The notes: generated from the letters alone by a model not told the origin. A stretch of DNA of 54,659 nucleotides from an uncultured Lachnospiraceae bacterium (GCA_902489645.1 CABUAW010000010.1:1-54659), one strand, 5' to 3'. Counted from the stretch's first letter, positions 25,591 to 33,913 are shown. Numbers and translations: made by a program.

Positions 25591-27156
25591 ATGAAAGTTT
25601 TAACCAATGGTCATTTTATTTCCTGTGACGATGAAGATAGCTGCTTCTCCGTCATGATTATCGAGCATGATAAAATTGTTTACACCGGTGATACAATTCC
25701 GGAAAACTATGCCGAATGTCCGACCATTGATATGCATGGCCACACGATTGTGCCTGCTTTTTCAGATACGCATATGCATTTTGAAAGTTTTGCCCTGTTC
25801 CGCACAACCGTTGATGTGCGTGACGCCAAAAATTTTGACGAGATGGGAAAAATGCTTCGCACATGGACGGACGCCCATCCAAAAGCCAGGTTTTTACCGG
25901 CCTACGGATGCAGCGCTCACACAGTTGAAGAAAGACGTCTGCCTGAAATGAAAGATTTGGATGCAATGACTGATTTACCATTATTAATCGTCAAATATGA
26001 CGGTCATGCCGCCGTAGCCAATTCGGCTTTAATTGACCTCTTCCCTCTGGAAGTCCTGTCTGACCCGGGCTTTGATTCCAGTACCGGATGGCTTTACCAG
26101 AATGCGTTTTACAAGGGCGTCAACTTTATCACGCAGAAGGTTTCTCCGATAACTTTACTCCAGGGTATGCAGGATGCCGCAGAAGCTCTGGCCCAAAAGG
26201 GTATCGGCTACATCCATACCGTTGAAGGTGTGGGCTATAAAAATGATATTGACATTGACACGATAAATATTGTCCGTAAGGGACTTCCTCAGAAATTTAC
26301 CGTATTTTTCCAGACAATGGATGTGGATAAGGTCGTCAAACGAAAAATGACCCACATCGGCGGCTGTTTCTCTCTGGCCCTGGACGGATGTTTTGGCTCG
26401 GAGGATGCCGCTTTATCCGAAGGCTATACCAATAACCCGGAAAATAAAGGTTTCCTTGCCTATACCCAGGAGGAAGTCAATGATTTCTGTATCAAGGCCA
26501 ACCGGGCCGGACTTCAGATTACCATGCACGCCATCGGTGACGCCGCAGTAGAACAGGCCCTGAACGCTTATGAAGCCGCGCTTAAAGATTATCCGCGAAA
26601 AGATGCACGCCATATTTTAATCCACGGCGACCTTATGAATAAAGAAGCTATCAAAAAAGCGGCAGACCTTGGTATTACCATCGCCGTTCAGCCGGCCTTT
26701 TTAGACTGGCCGCAGGAACCGGAGGCCTATCTGGAATCCATTCTCGGGGAACGCGCACAACAGATTCTGCCTTTGCGTGACATGCTCGATGCCGGGCTGC
26801 TCGTCACTTCCGGCAGTGATGCGCCTTGCACCATTCCCGACCCGATAGAAGGTATCCATATCTGCTGCAACCACCCGAATCCAAAACAGGCCCTTACGCC
26901 GCTGGAAGCATTAAAAACATATACCATCTGGCCAGCCCGCAGCGCCTTTGACGATAATTACTACGGAAGTCTGACACCCGGCAAGAAGGCAAATTTCCTC
27001 GTGTTAGATAAGGATATTCTTTCCATTCCAAAAGAGGAAATTAAGACAACAAAAATTAAGGGAGTTTTCCTGAACGGACGCCGTTTCCGTCCATCCGCTA
27101 AATTCTCTGTTCCGGGCCTCGCAAAAGAAATCTGGGAACACCGGAAAGAAAATTAA
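25591..27156 (+). CDS. YtcJ-like metal-dependent amidohydrolase
   Basis: 521-aa Amidohydro_3 family member. The metal-binding HxH is in FSDTHMHFES, TMHAIGDAAVEQALNAYE is the next His-containing block and SGSDAPCTIPDP holds the metal-site Asp; a C-terminal GKKANFLVLDKD beta-sandwich closes the structure. Relatives hydrolyse amides or N-substituted compounds; the substrate here is unknown. AAGGAAGGGG precedes the ATG. The HD-domain gene follows 13 bases later. Confidence 0.92.
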   Translation: MKVLTNGHFISCDDEDSCFSVMIIEHDKIVYTGDTIPENYAECPTIDMHGHTIVPAFSDTHMHFESFALFRTTVDVRDAKNFDEMGKMLRTWTDAHPKARFLPAYGCSAHTVEERRLPEMKDLDAMTDLPLLIVKYDGHAAVANSALIDLFPLEVLSDPGFDSSTGWLYQNAFYKGVNFITQKVSPITLLQGMQDAAEALAQKGIGYIHTVEGVGYKNDIDIDTINIVRKGLPQKFTVFFQTMDVDKVVKRKMTHIGGCFSLALDGCFGSEDAALSEGYTNNPENKGFLAYTQEEVNDFCIKANRAGLQITMHAIGDAAVEQALNAYEAALKDYPRKDARHILIHGDLMNKEAIKKAADLGITIAVQPAFLDWPQEPEAYLESILGERAQQILPLRDMLDAGLLVTSGSDAPCTIPDPIEGIHICCNHPNPKQALTPLEALKTYTIWPARSAFDDNYYGSLTPGKKANFLVLDKDILSIPKEEIKTTKIKGVFLNGRRFRPSAKFSVPGLAKEIWEHRKEN

Positions 27157-27169
27157 AGAGGGACAGACC

Positions 27170-27634
27170 ATGATTTATACACCCATGACCCGTAAAGCCA
27201 TGCGAATTGCCTACGATGCCCATGCCGGGCAGGTGGATAAAACAGGGCTTCCATACATATACCACCCGATACATCTGGCTGAAAGCATGTCCGATGAAAA
27301 CTCGGTCATTACGGCTCTGCTTCACGACGTGGTTGAGGACACGGATATAACCATTGATGATTTGGCCCGGGAAGGGTTTAATGAGCGCATTTTAACTGCG
27401 CTGCAGCTTTTAACCCACAATCCGGCCGACGACTATATGGATTATATTTCCCGGCTTTCCACCTGTCCTCTGGCCCGGAAAGTGAAGCTGGCCGATTTAC
27501 GTCATAATTCGGATGCTTCCCGTCTGGAATTTATCGACGAAAAAATGAACCGACGCTTTGAAAAATACGCGCGGGCCATCCGTCTTTTGGAAGCCATTGA
27601 AAATCCTGGGATTTTGTCCGCTGAAAGTCATTGA
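27170..27634 (+). CDS. Small HD-domain phosphohydrolase (SpoT/MESH1-like)
   Basis: 154-aa single-domain protein. Metal ligands of the RelA/SpoT-type HD domain are visible: YIYHPIHLAE (His), ITALLHDVVEDTDI (HD plus ED), and KLADLRHNSDA (Asp/Arg/Asn) as in (p)ppGpp hydrolases. No synthetase domain is present, so alarmone or nucleotide hydrolysis is possible but not proven. Follows the YtcJ-like gene; its stop codon lies inside the -35 box of the next promoter. Confidence 0.85.
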   Translation: MIYTPMTRKAMRIAYDAHAGQVDKTGLPYIYHPIHLAESMSDENSVITALLHDVVEDTDITIDDLAREGFNERILTALQLLTHNPADDYMDYISRLSTCPLARKVKLADLRHNSDASRLEFIDEKMNRRFEKYARAIRLLEAIENPGILSAESH

Positions 27635-27659
27635 CTTTTGAGAAAAAATTTCATATACT
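27631..27659 (+). promoter_or_regulatory. Promoter of the hydG leader transcript
   Basis: TTGACT at 27631-27636, exactly 17 bp, TATACT at 27654-27659. The -35 overlaps the stop codon of the HD gene. Transcription would start near 27666. Confidence 0.8.
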
Positions 27660-27665
27660 GAATAA

Positions 27666-27786
27666 AAAGGTGCGCCGCAAGATACGTCTCCCGGCAAACC
27701 GAACAACTCTATAAAAACCTGCTGAACCTGAGGGTACGCCCGAAAGCGAAGATAAGGATGAACTGCAACATACTGTATAACCTTAC
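27666..27786 (+). ncRNA. Candidate cis-regulatory leader RNA upstream of the TM1266-hydG genes
   Basis: About 120 nt between a strong promoter and an intrinsic terminator, without a convincing open reading frame. Visible structure: AGGGT (27731-27735) and AAGG (27754-27757) can both pair with the contiguous CCTTACCCT (27781-27789), leaving CGCccgaaaGCG (27737-27748) as a hairpin between them. This 9-bp composite helix uses the first bases of the terminator stem (27787-), so the two folds exclude each other. Two similar segments, GGTGCGCCGCAAGATA (27669-27684) and GGTACGCCC...GAAGATA (27733-27754), occur. I do not recognise a known riboswitch class here; TPP, SAM-I, lysine, c-di-GMP and Moco consensus cores are absent. 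Confidence 0.55.
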
Positions 27787-27819
27787 CCTGTCCAGCAACC
27801 CTTTGGACAGGTTTTTTTT
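27787..27819 (+). terminator. Intrinsic terminator in the hydG leader
   Basis: 8-bp stem CCTGTCCA / TGGACAGG with a 9-base loop, followed by eight T. It lies 47 bases before the start codon of the TM1266-like gene, the normal position for an attenuator. Confidence 0.88.
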
Positions 27820-27865
27820 ATACACAGGCGGATGCTCCGCTATATCTTTTATTAATGGAGGATTT

Positions 27866-28111
27866 ATGGACACACGTATTGCTGTTATCGGTATTATCGT
27901 AGAAAACCCGGAGGCTGCGCCTCGAATCAATGATATTCTGCACGAATATTCCCCATACATACTTGGCCGTATGGGTATTCCCTATCCGAAAAGAAATTTG
28001 TCAATCATCAGTATTGTCATGGATGCGCCTCAAAATGTTATCAGCGCCCTTTCCGGTAAATTAGGCATGATTCCCAACGTAAGCACTAAGACGGTTTACT
28101 CCAAGGTTTAA
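27866..28111 (+). CDS. TM1266-type iron-only hydrogenase system regulator
   Basis: 81-aa ACT-like/ferredoxin-fold protein. The core MDTRIAVIGIIVENPEA, ...ILGRMGIPYPKR and SGKLGMIPNVSTKTVYSKV matches the TM1266 family found beside HydG or HydE and annotated as an iron-only hydrogenase system regulator. TGGAGG before the ATG at 27866 sets the start; an in-frame extension to 27758 would run back through the terminator hairpin and is rejected. It precedes hydG by 36 bases. Confidence 0.88.
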   Translation: MDTRIAVIGIIVENPEAAPRINDILHEYSPYILGRMGIPYPKRNLSIISIVMDAPQNVISALSGKLGMIPNVSTKTVYSKV

Positions 28112-28147
28112 CTACAGAAAATGGATAATGAAAAGGAGAAGATATTT

Positions 28148-29566
28148 ATGTATGATGTAAAATCACTGAAAGCTGAAGAATTTATCAACGACGAAGAAAT
28201 TTTGGACTGTCTTAGATATGCTGAAGAAAACAAAAACAACCGGGAACTCATTGACGAAATTTTAAAAAAGGCTGAGGACATGAAGGGAATCAGCCACCGT
28301 GAAGCCGCCGTCCTTCTGGAATGTGATATGCCGGATGAAATTGAAAAGATGTTCCACCTGGCCAAAAAAATCAAGGACCGTTTTTATGGCAACCGGATTG
28401 TTATGTTCGCACCGCTGTATCTCTCAAATTACTGTGTCAACGGCTGCACATACTGTCCATATCACGCAAAAAATAAACACATTGCCCGTAAAAAACTGAC
28501 TCAGGAAGAAGTCCGCCAGGAGGTTATTGCGCTCCAGGATATGGGGCATAAACGTCTTGCTCTGGAAGCCGGTGAGGACCCGGTCAACAATCCGATTGAA
28601 TATATCTTGGAATGTATTCAAACCATTTACAGTATTAAACATAAAAACGGCGCTATCCGCCGCGTCAATGTCAATATTGCGGCGACAACTGTGGAGAATT
28701 ATCGCAAATTAAAAGAAGCCGGTATCGGCACCTATATTTTGTTCCAGGAAACCTACAACAAAAAGAGTTATGAAGAACTGCATCCAACCGGGCCAAAAAG
28801 CAATTATGCTTACCACACCGAAGCCATGGACCGGGCTATGGAGGGCGGCATTGACGATGTAGGTATCGGTGTTCTCTTCGGACTGAATATGTATCGCTAT
28901 GATTTTATCGGCCTGCTGATGCATGCTGAACATCTGGAAGCCGCCCAGGGTGTTGGGCCGCATACCATCAGCGTCCCGCGTATTTGCCCGGCCGACGATA
29001 TCGATGTTGACGCCTTCTCCAATGCCATCCCGGACGACATTTTTGAAAAAATCGTTGCCTTAATCCGTATTGCCGTTCCATACACGGGTATGATTATCTC
29101 CACCAGAGAATCCAAACGGGTCCGTGAAAAGGTTTTGCAGCTTGGCGTATCACAAATCAGCGGCGGTTCCCGCACCAGCGTCGGCGGCTATGTCGAGCCG
29201 GAACCAGAAGAGGAAAACTCAGCCCAGTTTGACGTTTCCGACCAGCGAAGCCTCGACGAAGTCATTAACTGGCTGCTGGAAATGGGCTTTATCCCAAGCT
29301 TTTGTACCGCTTGCTACCGGGAAGGACGCACCGGCGACCGTTTTATGTCCCTCTTAAAAGCCGGACAGATTTCCAACTGCTGCCAGCCAAACGCCCTTAT
29401 GACCCTCAAAGAATATCTTGTCGATTATGCTTCTGATGAAACCCGGGAAAATGGCGAGAAACTTATTGAAAAAGAACTTGGCAATGTGGCCAGCGACAAG
29501 GTTCGCGCAATCACCAAAGAACACTTGAAGGATATTGCCGGGGGCAAACGGGATTTCCGGTTCTAA
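28148..29566 (+). CDS. hydG: [FeFe]-hydrogenase H-cluster radical SAM maturase HydG
   Basis: HydG cleaves tyrosine to give the CO and cyanide ligands of the [FeFe]-hydrogenase H-cluster. The radical SAM cluster motif is NYCVNGCTYCPYH (Cys96, 100, 103 counted from the chosen start), and the C-terminal auxiliary cluster motif is CTAC followed 22 residues later by CC (FCTACYREG...ISNCCQ). 472 aa is the usual length. AAGGAG 9 bases before the ATG at 28148 fixes the start over the upstream one at 28121. Neither HydE, HydF nor the hydrogenase is in the window. Confidence 0.96.
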   Translation: MYDVKSLKAEEFINDEEILDCLRYAEENKNNRELIDEILKKAEDMKGISHREAAVLLECDMPDEIEKMFHLAKKIKDRFYGNRIVMFAPLYLSNYCVNGCTYCPYHAKNKHIARKKLTQEEVRQEVIALQDMGHKRLALEAGEDPVNNPIEYILECIQTIYSIKHKNGAIRRVNVNIAATTVENYRKLKEAGIGTYILFQETYNKKSYEELHPTGPKSNYAYHTEAMDRAMEGGIDDVGIGVLFGLNMYRYDFIGLLMHAEHLEAAQGVGPHTISVPRICPADDIDVDAFSNAIPDDIFEKIVALIRIAVPYTGMIISTRESKRVREKVLQLGVSQISGGSRTSVGGYVEPEPEEENSAQFDVSDQRSLDEVINWLLEMGFIPSFCTACYREGRTGDRFMSLLKAGQISNCCQPNALMTLKEYLVDYASDETRENGEKLIEKELGNVASDKVRAITKEHLKDIAGGKRDFRF

Positions 29567-29593
29567 AAACACACTCTGAATATGGATGAACAC

Positions 29594-29634
29594 AAAGGCC
29601 GCCGTATGGAAAAACTTTCTGTACGGCGGCCTTT
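29594..29634 (+). terminator. Intrinsic terminator after hydG
   Basis: Perfect 13-bp stem AAAGGCCGCCGTA / TACGGCGGCCTTT followed by gctatg on the plus strand. The 29635-29827 stretch up to yaaA shows nothing else I can support. Confidence 0.75.
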
Positions 29635-29827
29635 GCTATGTTCACAGCTCGTGATTCGCCTTTTTCCTGCATAGTCCTCTAAAAATGCTTTTATGTTTTG
29701 TGCGGGTATGCTCCGTCCCTAACATAATCATCCGTTTACATCTATTACTATTCCCTCGGAAACATAAACCACTTTTTACCCATATCTATAAGACGAAATA
29801 CGGTTGACAAGATACACAATGACCTTC

Positions 29828-30616
29828 TTATTTTATAAAAATATATATTTTTTCATCGGATTCTTCCGGCGCAAACTGATAACCAAGCCGGTTAAATTCT
29901 TTCATAATCTGCGGTGATTTTGCCTGTCGCTCCGCCATAAACCGAACCATCTCACCCCGGGCCATCTTCGCAAAAGTTCCTTTTTCAATAATCTTTCCGT
30001 CTTTATATTCCCCGAAAACACAGGTAATAAACTGAATTTCCGGTGTTAAATAAGGCGAAACAGCCTTACTGTATTCCTTTGATGCCAGATTAATGATGGT
30101 ATCCGTTTCCTGAAATAAGGTATCCGCCAATCGACGGCCCCAGAATTGATACAGGGTTTTGAAGCTTTCCGTCCCATTTGGGGACGGCTCTTCGAAGCGG
30201 CTCTGCAGCCGTAAGTCCGGCTTTAACTTTGCCTGCATTTCCAGCCGGTAAGGTACAACGCCATCCATAGGTTTTAATATCCCGTAAAAGCCGGATAAAA
30301 TTCGAAGATGTTCCTGAAGATAATCCAGTGAGTCCTTCTCCATAACCGCCGGAGCCATATATTGATACTGGATTCCCTCATAGGACATAATGGCCGGAGT
30401 CAGTCCCCGGCGCAGATTCATCTGATGAAAACGTTCAAAATTCATCTCCGCAATGGAATCATTGCATTTCCAAAGTGCTTTCGCTTCTCCGTAGGAAAGT
30501 CCCGCCATATACTCCCGGAGAATATCTGCATCTTTAATAAACTCCGGGTATCCCTGAAATTCAAGGATATCCGGAGTCTCGTTCATCTTCTTCGCCGGTG
30601 AAATAATAAACCGCAT
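29828..30616 (-). CDS. yaaA: Peroxide stress protein YaaA
   Basis: 262-aa DUF328 family protein. The N-terminal MRFIISPAKKMNE, ALWKCNDSIAEMNFERFHQM, RILSGFYGILKPMD and the C-terminal FAKMARGEMVRFM are the family landmarks; YaaA lowers intracellular free iron during peroxide stress in E. coli and has a DNA-binding fold. Its ATG overlaps the stop of the isochorismatase-family gene (TAATG), indicating coupling. Confidence 0.94.
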   Translation of the reverse strand: MRFIISPAKKMNETPDILEFQGYPEFIKDADILREYMAGLSYGEAKALWKCNDSIAEMNFERFHQMNLRRGLTPAIMSYEGIQYQYMAPAVMEKDSLDYLQEHLRILSGFYGILKPMDGVVPYRLEMQAKLKPDLRLQSRFEEPSPNGTESFKTLYQFWGRRLADTLFQETDTIINLASKEYSKAVSPYLTPEIQFITCVFGEYKDGKIIEKGTFAKMARGEMVRFMAERQAKSPQIMKEFNRLGYQFAPEESDEKIYIFIK

Positions 30617-31161
30617 TATTTTACAATTTTAGAAATCTGGCGGAATACAGGGCAGGTGGAACCTCCCATCAATTCAAAGAGAAGCGCTTCGTATGTCGTT
30701 ACGATAACACCTTCCTGAATAGCTCTCTTGATACCAAACTTACGGTCCTCCGCATGTCTGGAACCAGCCGCATCTGTTACAAGAATCGGCTGATATCCGG
30801 CTTCCTTCAACTGGATGCATGTCTGAAGTACACATACATGAGTTTCTGTACCGCATACGATAATATTCTTCTTACCTAAAGCGTCGACAGCCTCTTTAAT
30901 CGGTGCTTCCCCATAAACGCCAAAACTTGTCTTTTCCATATAACTGAAATCTTCGCCGAAGGTTTCAATTACTGAAGGAATTGTCATGCCGATACCTTTT
31001 GTATACTGCTGTGTTACAATCATCGGAACTTCCAATAACTTTAAGCCAGCAACCAAACGATTTACATTTTTCTCTACTTCTTCCTGATTAAACATAGCAG
31101 GCATTAATTTCTCCTGAACGTCGACAATAATTGCTGCTGTGTTTTCTGCCTTAATTAACAT
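30616..31161 (-). CDS. Isochorismatase-family hydrolase (YcaC-like)
   Basis: 181-aa cysteine hydrolase with catalytic Asp14 (IIVDVQEKL), Lys77 (MEKTSFGVYG) and Cys110 (GTETHVCVLQT). The GTETHVCV active-site loop with a neighbouring cis-peptide-type segment is typical of the YcaC/isochorismatase-like group; the substrate is unknown. It lies 48 bases after the ThiE/TenI-like gene and overlaps yaaA. Confidence 0.9.
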   Translation of the reverse strand: MLIKAENTAAIIVDVQEKLMPAMFNQEEVEKNVNRLVAGLKLLEVPMIVTQQYTKGIGMTIPSVIETFGEDFSYMEKTSFGVYGEAPIKEAVDALGKKNIIVCGTETHVCVLQTCIQLKEAGYQPILVTDAAGSRHAEDRKFGIKRAIQEGVIVTTYEALLFELMGGSTCPVFRQISKIVK

Positions 31162-31209
31162 AATCTGTCTCCTCCTTGCATTAAATAGTCACTTACATTT
31201 TACCATTCT

Positions 31210-31857
31210 TTACTCAGAGCGTCCAGAAAATCTTTTGATGATTTCTTCCGGTGCGTCACTCCCCATCAATTCTGACATCATGCATACACCAGCGGCCCCC
31301 GCCGCCAGCGCCGCACGGCCATGTTCAAGATTCATACCGCCAATGGCAAATACGGGAATCTGCACGGCTTTGCATATTTCTTTCAAAAAGTCCAGTCCTC
31401 TGGCCGGGATGCCTTTTTTACAATCCGTCAAAAAAATGTGACCGGCAATCAGGTAATTGGCACCGGATTTTTCGGCATAAACAGCCTCCTCCCGGCTGTG
31501 AACCGACACGCCAACCTGCTCCCAGCTTTTCAAAGCATCCGCCCTTTCGTCCGGGCTTTGTCCGCCGAACTGTCCGGACTCTCCCAACAACTGCCGGAAT
31601 ACCGCCATGGACAGATGAATCCGGCGAATGTCCAGTTTTTCCCCGATTTCCCAAAAATGATTCAGAATCAACGGCGTTCCCCAGGCATCACAAATTGCCC
31701 GACACCGCCGGGCATATACTGCATAATCGTCCGGGGCCATATCCTTTTCGCGGAGAATAATGCCGTCGGGCTTTGCCGCCGCAATTTTCTCTATCTGTTT
31801 AAAATAAGCTTCTTCATCTCCGAAAACCAATTTCCGGTTTGTAATTGCATAAATCAT
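31210..31857 (-). CDS. ThiE/TenI-like thiamine phosphate synthase family protein
   Basis: 215-aa TIM-barrel protein. IILREKDMAPDDYAVYARRC, VSVHSREEAVYAEKSGANYL, AGHIFLTDCKKGIPARGLDFL and VFAIGGMNLEH match the ThiE/TenI fold. The ThiE loop GPIFxTxTK is replaced by AGHIFLTDCKKG, which is closer to TenI-like members (thiazole tautomerase) than to canonical ThiE. I therefore give no symbol. Its ATG overlaps the larB stop (ATGA). Confidence 0.82.
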   Translation of the reverse strand: MIYAITNRKLVFGDEEAYFKQIEKIAAAKPDGIILREKDMAPDDYAVYARRCRAICDAWGTPLILNHFWEIGEKLDIRRIHLSMAVFRQLLGESGQFGGQSPDERADALKSWEQVGVSVHSREEAVYAEKSGANYLIAGHIFLTDCKKGIPARGLDFLKEICKAVQIPVFAIGGMNLEHGRAALAAGAAGVCMMSELMGSDAPEEIIKRFSGRSE

Positions 31858-32609
31858 TCTTTTTCAGCTCCAATTGCCAGACGGTTAATCTGGGCCGACA
31901 TATATCCGGCGCCAAACCCATTATCAATATTGACCACAGCCACACCCTCGGCACAGGAATTAATCATTGTCAACAGCGCCGACATTCCCTGCATATTCGC
32001 TCCGTAACCCACGGATGTAGGCACGGCAATGACCGGTTTATCCACCAATCCGGCAATAACTCCGGCCAACGCCCCTTCCATCCCGGCAATAGCCACTACG
32101 CAATTGGCTTTACGTATAAGCTCTACTTTGGAGAGCAAACGATGAATACCCGCCACTCCCACATCATACACACGGTCTACATAACATCCGAAAAATTCCG
32201 CAGTCCGTGCGGCCTCCTCCGCCACCGGAATATCTGAGGTACCCCCGGTGCATACCGCAATTCGCCCCTTCAATTCCGGCACATTATATTGTAAATAAAT
32301 CGTTCTGGAAAGTTCTTCGTAAACGGCTTCCGGCAGAACCGCCCGAACCGCCTCATACTGTTCTTTCGATGCCCTCGTTCCGAGAACATTACTTTTACGC
32401 TCGCTGAAACTTTGAAAAATTTTCACCAAATGCTCCGTTGTCTTTCCGGCACAGTAAACAACCTCCCCAAAACCGGAACGCAGCGCCCGGTGATGGTCCA
32501 ATTTTGCAAATCCCAAATCCTCATAAGGCAGTTTTTTTAAGTACTCCTCCGCCGTATTCAAATCCATCTCCTGATTTTGAACCTTTAATAATAATTCATG
32601 TACGTCCAT
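31854..32609 (-). CDS. larB: LarB, nickel-pincer cofactor biosynthesis (PurE-like domain)
   Basis: 251-aa protein. A short N-terminal part (about 1-100) precedes a PurE/AIR carboxylase-like domain with CTGGTSDIPVAEEAARTAE, YDVGVAGIHRLL, AIAGMEGALAGVIAGL and PTSVGYGA, the LarB pattern. LarB carboxylates nicotinic acid adenine dinucleotide, the first step toward the nickel-pincer nucleotide of lactate racemase-type enzymes. LarC, LarE and LarA are not nearby; here it is coupled to a ThiE/TenI-like gene. Confidence 0.92.
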   Translation of the reverse strand: MDVHELLLKVQNQEMDLNTAEEYLKKLPYEDLGFAKLDHHRALRSGFGEVVYCAGKTTEHLVKIFQSFSERKSNVLGTRASKEQYEAVRAVLPEAVYEELSRTIYLQYNVPELKGRIAVCTGGTSDIPVAEEAARTAEFFGCYVDRVYDVGVAGIHRLLSKVELIRKANCVVAIAGMEGALAGVIAGLVDKPVIAVPTSVGYGANMQGMSALLTMINSCAEGVAVVNIDNGFGAGYMSAQINRLAIGAEKE

Positions 32610-32652
32610 ACTTTACCTCTTATATTTTTATTTCCAACCGTATATTGCTCAA

Positions 32653-32696
32653 AGAGACTATCACTGTCACCAAATACGGTGAAAATGATAGTCTCT
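32653..32696 (-). repeat. Long hairpin between the DUF1622 gene and larB
   Basis: 11-bp arms AGAGACTATCA / TGATAGTCTCT with an inner TCACC/GGTGA stem. No good T-run follows on either strand, so it may act as a weak terminator, attenuator or processing site. Confidence 0.55.
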
Positions 32697-32771
32697 TGTA
32701 ATTTTCATTCTATACCCCATCGGGCCTCCCACATAGGAATGCTTCATCAGGTTTGCCGCAGCAAGGTATAT

Positions 32772-33224
32772 TTACTGCTCTTTCGGCGCGTCTGCCGCCT
32801 TGGACTCCTGTGTCAGATGCTGTTCATGAAGCTGTTGTTCGTGAAGCTGCTGTTCATGCAATTGCTGTTCATGGAGCTTTTTCTCACGATATTCGTGACG
32901 CTCATGGCGCTCATGCTTCTTATGCTTCAACTCATAAGCAACAAGCAGTGTAATCGCAATATGCAATACCACAATACCGAGTACCAAAATAATGTCTGTC
33001 AGGTCACCAATCGTAATCAGCTTGACGATTTCCGCACAGAGCATAAACTGCAAAGCAACCGCCATACCCTGGCTCAGATGCAAGTCAATATCCGGATTCT
33101 TTTTAATCAGTTCGATTACCCCACGAATACCGGAAAGTGCAACAATAATAACCCCAATCCACTCAAAGCCAATTACCGAATATGTAATAACCTCGTGTAA
33201 AAGATGATGAAGTATTTCTTCCAT
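32772..33224 (-). CDS. DUF1622 membrane protein with His/Glu-rich repeat tail
   Basis: 150 aa. Three or four hydrophobic segments (about 10-32, 55-75, 80-100) with LSQGMAVALQFMLCAEIVK and LTDIILVLGIVVLHI typical of DUF1622. The tail from about residue 103 is highly polar: HERHERHEY, then four copies of HEQQL/HEQHL. Those copies are 15-bp tandem DNA repeats (32814-32873). Function unknown; a metal-binding His-rich tail is possible but not shown. Confidence 0.8.
   Translation of the reverse strand: MEEILHHLLHEVITYSVIGFEWIGVIIVALSGIRGVIELIKKNPDIDLHLSQGMAVALQFMLCAEIVKLITIGDLTDIILVLGIVVLHIAITLLVAYELKHKKHERHERHEYREKKLHEQQLHEQQLHEQQLHEQHLTQESKAADAPKEQ
32814..32873 (-). repeat. 15-bp tandem repeat (4 copies) in the DUF1622 gene
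   Basis: Four in-frame 15-bp units of the form xAgcTGcTGTTCaTG, differing at a few positions, encoding HEQQL, HEQQL, HEQQL, HEQHL. The length of 15 bp keeps the frame whatever the copy number. Confidence 0.8.
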
Positions 33225-33250
33225 TATTTTATCCCCTCCCCTACGAAAAT

Positions 33251-33279
33251 ATTTTAATATATTTTCTATGAGAAGTCAA
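33251..33279 (-). promoter_or_regulatory. Promoter for the DUF1622 gene
   Basis: Minus-strand TTGACT (33274-33279), 17-bp spacer, TAAAAT (33251-33256), about 25 bases before the ATG. Confidence 0.72.
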
Positions 33280-33282
33280 ATA

Positions 33283-33338
33283 AAACAGGCTGAAATAACG
33301 CTATTTTCCGCCATTTTCTGCGCTGTTTCAGCCTGTTT
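33283..33338 (-). terminator. Intrinsic terminator after spoVT
   Basis: Perfect 13-bp stem AAACAGGCTGAAA / TTTCAGCCTGTTT, A/T-flanked on both sides, so active in either direction; it ends the spoVT transcript. Confidence 0.82.
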
Positions 33339-33364
33339 CTTTTCATTCATATTTTACACTTTTA

Positions 33365-33913
33365 CTACTGCTCAATTTGCCGTCCGAGAAACCCGGCGGC
33401 GGCTGCGGCCAGCTTCTTTTCCACATCGCCCATCGGATTTTTTTCGTCCTTGCTCACAATAACTACAGAGCCAATGGCATCGCCCTCTGAGATAATCGGG
33501 CAAATCACCTGATAGGCATAATGTTCCGCTTCATTTTCTATAAGCGGCACATAGTCCTTCTCCGAACCGGAGGCCGATAACATCTTCCGCTTTTCAATCA
33601 CACCATCCAACGCCTTACTTACCGGCTTATTCATCAATTCCCGTTTCCCGTTCCCGGCCACGGCAATATGGTTATCCCGGTCCGTTATACTGACTATATG
33701 TCCTGTACTGTGGGCCAAAGCCTCCGCATACTGACGTGCAAACGAACCAAGCTCGCCAATCGGCGAATATTTTTTTAATATAATTTCCCCTTCACGGTCG
33801 GTAAAAATTTCCAGCGGGTCTCCTTCACGAATGTGAAGCGTTTTACGAATCTCTTTGGGTACAACAACCCGGCCAAGGTCATCAATTCTTCTTACAATTC
33901 CCGTAGCTTTCAT
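33365..33913 (-). CDS. spoVT: Stage V sporulation protein T
   Basis: 182-aa regulator of forespore gene expression. N-terminal AbrB-type swapped-hairpin DNA-binding domain (MKATGIVRRIDDLGRVVVPKEIRKTL, residues 1-50) and C-terminal GAF-like domain (about 60-180) with HIVSITDRDNHIAVAGNGKRE and SVVIVSKDE. Length and domain order match SpoVT rather than the short AbrB/Abh. ATGGAGGAG precedes the ATG. Confidence 0.94.
   Translation of the reverse strand: MKATGIVRRIDDLGRVVVPKEIRKTLHIREGDPLEIFTDREGEIILKKYSPIGELGSFARQYAEALAHSTGHIVSITDRDNHIAVAGNGKRELMNKPVSKALDGVIEKRKMLSASGSEKDYVPLIENEAEHYAYQVICPIISEGDAIGSVVIVSKDEKNPMGDVEKKLAAAAAGFLGRQIEQ

Noticed and set aside
27660..27786. TPP, SAM-I, lysine, Moco or guanidine riboswitch in the hydG leader
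   Set aside because: Short similarities (CCCGGCAAACC, GAAGATAAG, GGTGCGCCG) occur, but the full conserved cores and closing stems of those classes are missing.
27758..27865. N-terminal extension of the TM1266-like protein
   Set aside because: It passes through the terminator hairpin and has no ribosome site, while ATG 27866 has TGGAGG.
29812..29827. Possible TTGACA -35 box facing yaaA antisense
   Set aside because: No acceptable -10 at 16-18 bp and no gene for it to drive.
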